Shown here: positions 1 through 6,504 of the stretch, one piece after another
Layout: each line of letters starts with the position of its first letter
Numbering within the stretch: the stretch's first letter is position 1
Assembly (NCBI RefSeq): GCF_001984195.1
Contig: NZ_MTQN01000012.1
Location: 1 to 64,000, forward strand
DNA length: 64,000 nt
DNA from: Kribbella sp. ALI-6-A
GTDB lineage: Bacteria > Actinomycetota > Actinomycetes > Propionibacteriales > Kribbellaceae
Reading direction: 5' to 3'
The notes under the pieces: generated by a model
What the model was told of the DNA's origin: nothing
Seen by the model: only the letters and a program-made list of their open reading frames with translations
The model's database searches: none
Translations under genes and position numbers: made by a program

Positions 1-351
1 CTGCTGGCCGCGGTCTTCGCCTTCGCGGGCGCGAACAAGCTGTTCATCCCGTACGAAAAACTGGCCAAAGCTCCCGGTGGAGGCTGGGTCAACCAGTTCA
101 GCCCGGGCTTTGTCAAGGCACTCGGGACCGTCGAGATCCTGGGTGCCATCGGCTTGATCGTACCGGCGGCCCTCGACATCGTGCCGGTTCTCGTACCGCT
201 GGCCGCCGTCGGCCTGGCGACGATCATGGTGGGCGCCGCGATCGTGACGTCTCGCCGGCACGAACGTGCGCACGCGGTGCTGAACCTCGCGTACTTCGCC
301 CTCGCGGTGTTCGTCGCGATCGGCCGCTTCGGCCCCGAGTCCTTCAGCTGA
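1..351 (+). CDS. DoxX family membrane protein (5' end outside window)
   Basis: The frame is open from the first base, so only the last 116 residues are visible. They contain hydrophobic stretches around GTVEILGAIGLIVPA and a run of small and aliphatic residues typical of DoxX/DoxX-like four-helix membrane proteins, ending in a polar tail. Family members are small integral membrane proteins sometimes linked to redox or thiol stress; a substrate cannot be read from this sequence. The gene is convergent with the MFS gene at 433-1650. Family assignment is fairly sure, function is not. Confidence 0.7.
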   Translation: MLAAVFAFAGANKLFIPYEKLAKAPGGGWVNQFSPGFVKALGTVEILGAIGLIVPAALDIVPVLVPLAAVGLATIMVGAAIVTSRRHERAHAVLNLAYFALAVFVAIGRFGPESFS

Positions 352-371
352 GCGTCACGCGACGGCGTAGC

Positions 372-452
372 TTCCCAGCGCGGGTCACCATGCCGCTGCG
401 CGAGGAGCCCTGGGGCGAACGCCTGTTCCAGGTCACCGACCCCAACGGCGTG
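372..452 (+). pseudogene. Remnant of a VOC (glyoxalase/bleomycin-resistance fold) gene, C-terminal piece only
   Basis: In the frame of the ATG at 390, the bases encode a stretch reading PWGERLFQVTDPNGV. This is the typical last beta-strand segment of VOC-superfamily proteins, where a metal-ligand Glu usually follows shortly. The similarity stops abruptly at about 452, inside the 3' end of the MFS gene that runs the other way and stops at 433. No N-terminal half is present. I read it as the leftover of a VOC gene cut by a deletion or by arrival of the MFS gene. Short matches can be chance, so confidence is moderate. Confidence 0.5.
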
Positions 453-1650
453 GGAGGGCGAGGTACGCGGAGACCACCCCTGCCGCGGCGATGAGCGACC
501 ACAGAGCCCAGGGCCCGAGCGTGTACGCCGCGCCGCCGAGGATCGGGCCGGCGCCCGTGCCGATCGTGTACGCGGCGCCGTGCAGGCCCTGGTAGCGACC
601 GACCATGCCGGGTGGGGTCAGGCTTCCCAGGTAGGCGTAGGCGACGGAGCTGGTGATCATCTCGCCGAGGGTCCACAAGAGCACCGTCGCCGCCAACGGG
701 ACGAGGGTGGTCCCGAGACCGGACAGCGCGAGGCCGATGCCGACGAGGAGGTTGCCAATGGCAAGTACATGCTCCGGCCGGTACCGCGAGACCGCGCCGG
801 TGGTCGGCAGCTCCAGCAGCAGGACCAGCAGGCCGTTGAATCCCATCAGGAAGCCGAAGTCGCGCGCTGTCAGCCCCACATCACTGACGTGCAGGGGCAG
901 GCCGACGGTGGACTGGACGTAGACGAACTCGGCGACCACGGTCATCAGGAGGAAGCGCACCAGGGCGCGGTCGGCGAGCGCCCGGCGATATCCCACCTGC
1001 GGCGGGTCCGCGTCTTCGGCGTGCTGGTCGGGCGGCGGCGGTGGTCCGTCGCGCAACAGCACCGCCACGACCACGCCGAACAGCAGGCACGCGGCACCGT
1101 TGCTCAGGAAGAGCCACGTGTACGAGGTGCCGGCCAGCACTCCGCCGATCACACCGCCGAGCGCGGCGCCGATGTTCATCGCGGCGCGGAACACCGCGAA
1201 GGCCGCGAGCCGTTGCCGGTTGGTCGTCACGGCGTCGACCAGCACCGCGGCCGCGGCCGGCCGGTAGATCTGCGACGTCAGGCCGATCAGGCCCACCACC
1301 ACGACGACCAGCGCGAACGGACCGGCGTACGGCACGATCGCCGTCAGACCGGCCGTCGGTACGGCGGACAGCACGATGGTCCAGCGTCGGCCGATCCGGT
1401 CGGCCAGGTAGCCACCGGCCGCGTTGCCGAGCACGTTGCCCACCCCGGAGACGCCCAGCACTAAGCCGGCGGCACCAGCCGAACTGCCGCGCTCGATCAG
1501 GTAGAGCACGATGAACACCGGCAGGAAGTTGCCGGCCCGGTTGACCAGAACGCCGAGGCTGATGATCCAGACCCGGCTGGGCAGGGTGCGCAGTGCGTCG
1601 CGGAATCCGGGCTCGTCGACGCCGGTCGGGTCCGGACGCGCGGTGCTCAC
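433..1650 (-). CDS. MFS transporter (drug/amino-acid exporter type)
   Basis: A 405-residue protein with about 12 hydrophobic segments. The usual MFS loop-2/3 signature appears as GGYLADRIGRRWT. A polar loop rich in Pro and Asp (DGPPPPPDQ) sits at mid-protein, as expected between the two six-helix halves. The GTG start overlaps the stop of the upstream ATP-grasp gene by 4 nt, so the two are co-transcribed and translationally coupled. That pairing suggests export of the product of the ligase. The last codons overlap the VOC remnant on the other strand. Substrate is unknown. Confidence 0.85.
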   Translation of the reverse strand: MSTARPDPTGVDEPGFRDALRTLPSRVWIISLGVLVNRAGNFLPVFIVLYLIERGSSAGAAGLVLGVSGVGNVLGNAAGGYLADRIGRRWTIVLSAVPTAGLTAIVPYAGPFALVVVVVGLIGLTSQIYRPAAAAVLVDAVTTNRQRLAAFAVFRAAMNIGAALGGVIGGVLAGTSYTWLFLSNGAACLLFGVVVAVLLRDGPPPPPDQHAEDADPPQVGYRRALADRALVRFLLMTVVAEFVYVQSTVGLPLHVSDVGLTARDFGFLMGFNGLLVLLLELPTTGAVSRYRPEHVLAIGNLLVGIGLALSGLGTTLVPLAATVLLWTLGEMITSSVAYAYLGSLTPPGMVGRYQGLHGAAYTIGTGAGPILGGAAYTLGPWALWSLIAAAGVVSAYLALPRRWGR

Positions 1651-2906
1651 GCGACCGGCTCGGTCAGCACATGGACGGCCGCCGCCAGCCGCTTGCCATG
1701 GGCAACCGCTTCGGCGGCCGTCGCGCCGCGGGCGACGACCTGACCGACCTTGTCCTCGTTCCAGGTCAACGGCGCTACGACGTTGCCCGGTACAACTTTC
1801 ACCTGGACGTCCACGCAGGCCGGGTCCGCACGGACGGCGTCGACGCCGGTCACCTCCACGACCCGTCCAGGCTGCGGCGTGAGGAACCGGACCGCCGCTC
1901 CACCCCGAGGCTGCGGTGGCGTGGTCAGCGGCTCGACCACACCCGATCCGGCGCCCAACGCGTAGCGCTCCAGGTCGACGCCGTAGACGAGCTCGGTCAG
2001 TTCGTTGATCCGGTCGCCGCCCACGCGGTTGTGCGACTCGACGATGCGCGGACCGCGTCCGGTCAGCTTCACCTCGGTGTGCGCGGGCCCGTTACGCAGG
2101 CCCACCGCGTCGAGAAAGTCCGTCACCAACCGGGAGACCGCGCGCACCACCTCTTCCGAAGATCCGCCGGGCTGCGCATGCCCGATCTCGACGAACCCGC
2201 CGGGGCCCACCTCCTTGTCGGTCACCGCGACCACCACGTGTCTGCCGTCGAAGGACAGGGTCTCCACGCTGAGCTCGGGGCCGTCGAGGAACTCCTCCAT
2301 CAGGAACTCGTCGAACGAGTCGGCGGACGACAGATCCTTGCTGGTCCACCTGCCGTCGTCGAGCGACCGGAACCGGTCGGCGACCGCGTCCACGTCGGCC
2401 AGGTCGCTGACGCGGAACACCCCGAGACTGCCCGACTCACGGATCGGCTTCACGATCATCGGGAGCCCGTGGACGCGAGCGAACTCACGGACGTCCTGGA
2501 TGGAACGACCGACCGCCGAGGCCACCGGACTGACACCCCTGTCGGCCAGGTGCCGACGCATCCGCGCCTTGTCCAGCAGCAGTTCCACCGTCGCCACGGA
2601 TTCGCCGCCGAGGCCGAGCGCCTCGTTGATATGTGCCGCCGGCAACAGTCCGAGCTCGAACAGCGACACGGCCGCGTCCAGCGGATCCGCGTCGTGCACC
2701 GCCCGGACCAACGGCAACAACCGATCGATGTCGCCGTAGTCGAGCAGCAGCGCCTGATCGACGTACGGCCAGTGGCGGCGGTCGTACTCGTCCGGGAACT
2801 GGGCGAGTACGACGTTCAGGCCCAGCTCCCGGGCCTTCCGAACGTGCTGGAGGCCACCGCCGATGACCAGGACGCGCGGCCGATGGCCGGCCGATGCGAC
2901 AGACAA
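1647..2906 (-). CDS. ATP-grasp ligase (amino-acid/peptide ligase-like)
   Basis: About 419 residues with a pre-ATP-grasp N-terminal segment (RPRVLVIGGG), a central ATP-binding region with LPMIVKPIRESGSLGV, and the metal-binding loop VESHNRVGGDRI near residue 290. This is the layout of carboxylate-amine ligases such as bacterial L-amino-acid ligases and carnosine-synthase-like enzymes. I place the start at TTG 2906 because AGGGGAGC lies 5 nt upstream; an in-frame TTG at 2954 is possible but has no ribosome binding site. It is coupled to the MFS exporter downstream and faces the CGNR regulator across a palindrome. Substrates cannot be told from sequence. Confidence 0.8.
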   Translation of the reverse strand: MSVASAGHRPRVLVIGGGLQHVRKARELGLNVVLAQFPDEYDRRHWPYVDQALLLDYGDIDRLLPLVRAVHDADPLDAAVSLFELGLLPAAHINEALGLGGESVATVELLLDKARMRRHLADRGVSPVASAVGRSIQDVREFARVHGLPMIVKPIRESGSLGVFRVSDLADVDAVADRFRSLDDGRWTSKDLSSADSFDEFLMEEFLDGPELSVETLSFDGRHVVVAVTDKEVGPGGFVEIGHAQPGGSSEEVVRAVSRLVTDFLDAVGLRNGPAHTEVKLTGRGPRIVESHNRVGGDRINELTELVYGVDLERYALGAGSGVVEPLTTPPQPRGGAAVRFLTPQPGRVVEVTGVDAVRADPACVDVQVKVVPGNVVAPLTWNEDKVGQVVARGATAAEAVAHGKRLAAAVHVLTEPVA

Positions 2907-2962
2907 CGCAGCTCCCCTCTCGGCTTGCGGTGGACAGGTTCGCGACACCAGCAAAACCGTAA

Positions 2963-2991
2963 AGCCGGTTGCATGACAGCGTCAACCGGCT
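2963..2991. promoter_or_regulatory. Palindromic operator and minus-strand promoter
   Basis: AGCCGGTTG (2963-2971) and its exact reverse complement (2983-2991) are separated by 11 bp, giving a two-turn operator between the divergent ATP-grasp and CGNR genes. On the minus strand TTGACG (2985-2980) and TTACGG (2962-2957) are spaced by 17 bp and form a plausible promoter, so the palindrome fills the spacer. A bound protein would block transcription of the ligase/exporter pair. The divergent CGNR protein is the obvious candidate regulator. Confidence 0.65.
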
Positions 2992-3024
2992 ATCGCGTTA
3001 TGGTGGTGTCGAGCACGAAGGGAG

Positions 3025-3609
3025 CTGATCGCCATCGGGAACACGAGGCCGGACACGTCCGCCAAGACGCCGGCGTACGCCGACCTGCTGTGCGACTACG
3101 CGAATACCCTCGACGTGGACGTCGACGCACTGTGCGCGGACTCGCTCGTCGACCCCGCTGGGCTCACCGACTGGCTCCGCGCCCACAACCTGCTCGGACC
3201 CGACGAGCAGGCCGACGGGGACGACCTCGCGATCGCGCGGACGTTCCGCTCCGGGCTGCGGACCGCCATGCTGCGGCACACCGAGGGCGACCACACCTCG
3301 ACGGTCGCCGACCTCGACGACGCCGCCGGCCGCCTACCGCTCCGGGTCGTGTTCGACGGCGCCCGTCCGCGCCTCGCCCCGACGGTCGGCGGCGCGAGAG
3401 GCGGCCTCGCGCGGCTCCTCGTCGCGGTGGCCGAGGCGGAGTCCGACGACGCGTGGAGACGCCTGAAGATCTGCGTCGCGGACGAGTGCCAGTGGGCCTT
3501 CTACGACACGTCCAAGAACCGCTCGCGCCACTGGTGCTCGATGGGCGTCTGTGGCAACCGGCAGAAGACCCGCACCTACCGATCCCGCCAACGCGCCAAC
3601 CGCAGTTGA
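3025..3609 (+). CDS. ABATE/CGNR zinc-finger protein (probable transcription regulator)
   Basis: The C-terminus carries the CGNR zinc finger: CVADECQWAFYD, then HWCSMGVCGNRQK. The N-terminal domain contains LCDYANTLD, the conserved start of the ABATE domain. No ATG, GTG or TTG lies upstream of that motif in frame: the first standard codon (GTG 3115) would cut into the domain. AAGGGAG at 3018-3024 is followed by CTG (3025), ATC (3028) and ATC (3034), so a rare start codon is likely; 3025 is a provisional choice. CGNR proteins are thought to bind DNA. It faces the ligase/exporter pair across a palindrome. Confidence 0.75.
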   Translation: MIAIGNTRPDTSAKTPAYADLLCDYANTLDVDVDALCADSLVDPAGLTDWLRAHNLLGPDEQADGDDLAIARTFRSGLRTAMLRHTEGDHTSTVADLDDAAGRLPLRVVFDGARPRLAPTVGGARGGLARLLVAVAEAESDDAWRRLKICVADECQWAFYDTSKNRSRHWCSMGVCGNRQKTRTYRSRQRANRS

Positions 3610-3637
3610 CCGGAGCTGCGCGAGCCCGATCAGCCGG

Positions 3638-4288
3638 CTAAGGCGCGGAGACGGCCGGCGTACGGTCGGCGGCCAGCTTGACCGCGAAGGCCGCCAGCGC
3701 GGTGCCGGTCAGGTAGCGATGGATTCTCGACCACAACGGCTTGCGGGAGAACAAGACCGCGACCGACCCGGCGGTGATGACGAAGATCGCGTTCACCAGG
3801 ACACCGACCGCCAGCTGGGTGAGTCCGAGAATCAGGCTCTGGGCGCCGACGTGACCGCGGGACGGATCGACGAACTGCGGCAGCAGGGAGATGTAGAGGA
3901 TCGCGATCTTCGGGTTCAGCAAACAGGTGAGCAGCCCCATCCCGAAGAGCTTGCGCGGGCGGTCGGGCTCCAGCGCGTTCGGAGTGAACGCGGAACTGCC
4001 GCCCGGGCGAAGCGCGTTCCACGCCAGCCAGAGCAGGTACGCCGCGCCGGCCAGCTTCAGCACCACGTAGATCTCCGGCACCAGCGCGAACACCGTCGCC
4101 AGGCCGGCGGCGGCTGCCAGCAGGTAGATCAGGAAGCCGGTGCCCACGCCCGCCAACGAGATCAGCCCGGCACGACGGCCTTGCACGACCGAACGCGAGA
4201 CCAGGTAGATCATGTTCGGTCCGGGCATCACCACCAGCCCGAGCTCGATCAGCGCGATCCCGATCAGCGCTTCCGTACTGACGATCAT
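3638..4288 (-). CDS. LysE/RhtB family amino-acid exporter
   Basis: 216 residues, six predicted membrane helices. It carries the family signature MPGPNMIYLVSRS near the N-terminus, then a conserved GVGTGFLIYLL helix and LFGMGLLTCLLNPK, matching the G-x-x-x-x-x-x-NPK pattern of RhtB proteins. Members export amino acids or derivatives across the cytoplasmic membrane. It is convergent with the CGNR gene and lies beyond the terminator that ends the kelch/molybdenum operon, so it seems to be its own unit. A second LysE protein is encoded at 38958-39596. Confidence 0.88.
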   Translation of the reverse strand: MIVSTEALIGIALIELGLVVMPGPNMIYLVSRSVVQGRRAGLISLAGVGTGFLIYLLAAAAGLATVFALVPEIYVVLKLAGAAYLLWLAWNALRPGGSSAFTPNALEPDRPRKLFGMGLLTCLLNPKIAILYISLLPQFVDPSRGHVGAQSLILGLTQLAVGVLVNAIFVITAGSVAVLFSRKPLWSRIHRYLTGTALAAFAVKLAADRTPAVSAP

Positions 4289-4348
4289 CCAGCGTCCCCC
4301 TCCGTCGAAACCGTCTCGACGCTAACAGCCGCAGGGAGCAGCGAGTGG

Positions 4349-4379
4349 CCGCGCGCCCGGAGCAGGTCCGGGCGCGCGG
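4349..4379 (-). terminator. Intrinsic terminator-like hairpin after the kelch gene
   Basis: A perfect 13-bp G+C-rich stem (4349-4361 with 4367-4379) with a 5-nt loop lies 50 bp past the stop of the minus-strand kelch gene and before the LysE gene. No U-tract follows, which is common in high-GC actinobacteria. It should close the pao-xdhC-kelch transcript. Confidence 0.7.
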
Positions 4380-4428
4380 TTGGGTCAGTTCCGGATGGTG
4401 TGGCCTGCGCCGCCGGCGAGCATCGCCG

Positions 4429-5478
4429 TCAGGGACGGAAGGCGTCGTTGACGTCGACCGGCTGGGCGCCGGCGGCGGTTCCCCCTCCGGGGATGTAGAT
4501 CTTGTTGCCGACCGCAACGGCCGCCGTGCCGTGGCGCGGCACCGCCATCGGGGCCAGTCGCTGCCAGCGGTTGCGGGCGACGTCGTAGGCCTCGGTGTCG
4601 TCGAAGATGCTGTGGCTGTCCGGCGCGGGGTTGCCCTCGCCGCCGAAGGTGTAGATCTTGGTCCCGATCACCGCGGTCGCGATGCCCCCACGCGCTGTCG
4701 GCATCGGAGCGCGTTCGGTCCAGCGCCCGTTGCGCAGGTCGAGTGCGTAGACGGTGTCGCGGACATTGACCTGACCCTTGTCACGGCCGCCGAGCACGTA
4801 GAACACGCTGCCGACCACAGCGCCGCCGACATGGTCGCGAGCCTCCGGCAGGCTGGGCAACACCGACCAGCGACCCGTGACCACGTCGTACGAGGACACG
4901 GTCGCCACCGTGTCGTGCAGGCCGCCGGGCCCGGGGGTCAGCGTGCGCATTCCACCGGCGAGATAGATCTTGGTGCCCCGCACGCCGATCGCGGCGCTGC
5001 CACGACGGAGCTCGCTCGGCATCGAGGGCAGCCGAGTCCACCGATCGCTCCGGGGCTCGTAGACAAAACTGTCACCGAGCGCCTGCCACGACGCTCCCCC
5101 GGACAGTCCACCCAGCACGTAGATCCGCCCGCCCACGCTAGCGACATTGGGGTGGTTCATCGCGACTGGCAGCGGCGCGACCTCGGCCCAGGTGTTGTGG
5201 CGGGTGTCGTACACCTCGACCCGGTTCGTCGTCGTGGTGACACCGTCCGCCCGGTAGATCCCGCCGATCACGTACACCTTGCCGCCCAGCGCTGCGACGC
5301 TGTGTTCCTGCCGAGGGCCACTACCGATCGGTGCCAAGGCCTTCCAGCCGTTGCCGTACACGGCCGGAGCCGTCACCACGGGCGAATCCGGCTGCTCTCC
5401 GTGTCCTGGATGAGCGAAGGCCGGAGCGGCGGTGGGCAGCAGCAGGGCTAGGGAGACAGCGAACACAGTTCGGCGCAT
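4429..5478 (-). CDS. Secreted kelch-repeat beta-propeller protein
   Basis: 349 residues. The N-terminus (MRRTVFAVSLALLLPTAAPA, then AHPG) is a Sec signal peptide. The mature part shows about six kelch repeats with GG doublets, e.g. GGKVYVIGG, GGRIYVLGG, GTKIYLAGG, GSVFYVLGG and NKIYIPGG, so a six-bladed propeller is expected outside the membrane. Its start lies inside the last 31 bp of xdhC, and GAAAGAAG precedes the ATG, so it is probably the last gene of the molybdenum hydroxylase operon. Kelch propellers bind proteins or glycans; some are oxidases, but no catalytic residues can be assigned here. Confidence 0.8.
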   Translation of the reverse strand: MRRTVFAVSLALLLPTAAPAFAHPGHGEQPDSPVVTAPAVYGNGWKALAPIGSGPRQEHSVAALGGKVYVIGGIYRADGVTTTTNRVEVYDTRHNTWAEVAPLPVAMNHPNVASVGGRIYVLGGLSGGASWQALGDSFVYEPRSDRWTRLPSMPSELRRGSAAIGVRGTKIYLAGGMRTLTPGPGGLHDTVATVSSYDVVTGRWSVLPSLPEARDHVGGAVVGSVFYVLGGRDKGQVNVRDTVYALDLRNGRWTERAPMPTARGGIATAVIGTKIYTFGGEGNPAPDSHSIFDDTEAYDVARNRWQRLAPMAVPRHGTAAVAVGNKIYIPGGGTAAGAQPVDVNDAFRP

Positions 5479-6500
5479 GCCAGTTCTTCTTTCGGGGATG
5501 TGGCGGCCGGGTGGACACCCTCATGGATGGGACGCCGAGTGGCGGCGAGAATCTCGGCGACGATCTCGATCGCGATCTCGTCGGGACCCTGGCCACCCAG
5601 GTCGAGCCCGGCGGGGCCTCGCAGCCGGCCTGCTTCGACCTGGCTCGGCGTGAGGCCGTCGGAGGCCAAGTACTGCTGCATCCGTCGCAGTCGACGGTTG
5701 GGCCCGAGCACGCCGATGTACCTCGCCGGGGTCGCCAGCGCCGCGGCGATGTACTCGCAGTCGCGGAGGAAGTTGTGGGTCATGACCAGGACGTAGCTGT
5801 GGACGTCGAGGTCCGGAAGGGTCCGGAGCAGCGTCGTACCGGCCGGAAAGCGCTTGGAATCGAGCAGGAGACGACGGTGGTCGACCACGACGACGTCCCA
5901 GCCCAGGCCGGTCGCCGCTCGGACCACCGGCGGTACGTCGTCCCCGGCGCCGCAGATCACCACGCGCGGGCGCGGCAGCAGCGTCTCGGCGAAGACATGG
6001 TGTCCATCGGCGTCGAGACCGGACGGCAATGCTCCAGGCAGCGTGCGGCCGGCGTACTCGCCGTCCACCTGCCACCAGCGCAGCCCGGTCTGTGGACCGG
6101 ATACCACTGTGGCGATCCGGATTGCTCTTCGAAGCCGCACGGACTGATCGAGCACCTGAAGCATGCTGCTGGACGGCGTCGCGGGTTCGACGAGGACGCG
6201 CAGCAGCCCGTTGCAACCCATTCCCCACCCGAGCACGGCTTCCTCGTCGCCGCGCAGGTCGTACTCGACGACCCGCGCGGTCCCGGTCCGGTGCACGGCA
6301 TGGGCTGCCTCGACGATCTCCTGGTCGAGGCAGCCCCCGGTGAGGTTGCCCACGGTGCTGCTGTCGGCGTTGATCAGCAGCCGTGCGCCGGGCCGCCGGT
6401 ACGACGACCCTTCGACCTCGACCAAGGTCGCCAGCGCCAGCGGGTTGCCGTCCCGCCACGCGGCGGTGATGGCGGCCAGTTCCGCGGGAGTGGCGCTCAT
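5448..6500 (-). CDS. XdhC/CoxI family molybdenum-cofactor maturation protein (PaoD-like)
   Basis: 350 residues with an N-terminal XdhC/CoxI domain (VEVEGSSYRRPGARLLI, then GGCLDQEI) and a C-terminal Rossmann-like domain (RVVICGAGDD, YIGVLGP). XdhC-type chaperones bind the molybdenum cofactor, promote its sulfuration and hand it to xanthine-oxidase-family enzymes. The gene follows the Mo subunit by 4 nt, exactly the place of paoD after paoABC. It acts in the cytoplasm before any export of the enzyme. Confidence 0.88.
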   Translation of the reverse strand: MSATPAELAAITAAWRDGNPLALATLVEVEGSSYRRPGARLLINADSSTVGNLTGGCLDQEIVEAAHAVHRTGTARVVEYDLRGDEEAVLGWGMGCNGLLRVLVEPATPSSSMLQVLDQSVRLRRAIRIATVVSGPQTGLRWWQVDGEYAGRTLPGALPSGLDADGHHVFAETLLPRPRVVICGAGDDVPPVVRAATGLGWDVVVVDHRRLLLDSKRFPAGTTLLRTLPDLDVHSYVLVMTHNFLRDCEYIAAALATPARYIGVLGPNRRLRRMQQYLASDGLTPSQVEAGRLRGPAGLDLGGQGPDEIAIEIVAEILAATRRPIHEGVHPAATSPKEELACAELCSLSP

Positions 6501-6504
6501 CGGT

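Noticed and set aside
1593..3641. 682-residue plus-strand open frame opposite the ATP-grasp gene
   Set aside because: It is an antisense shadow of high-GC coding sequence: Arg/Asp/Val-rich, no family motif, and it covers a gene with clear motifs, a ribosome binding site and a promoter.
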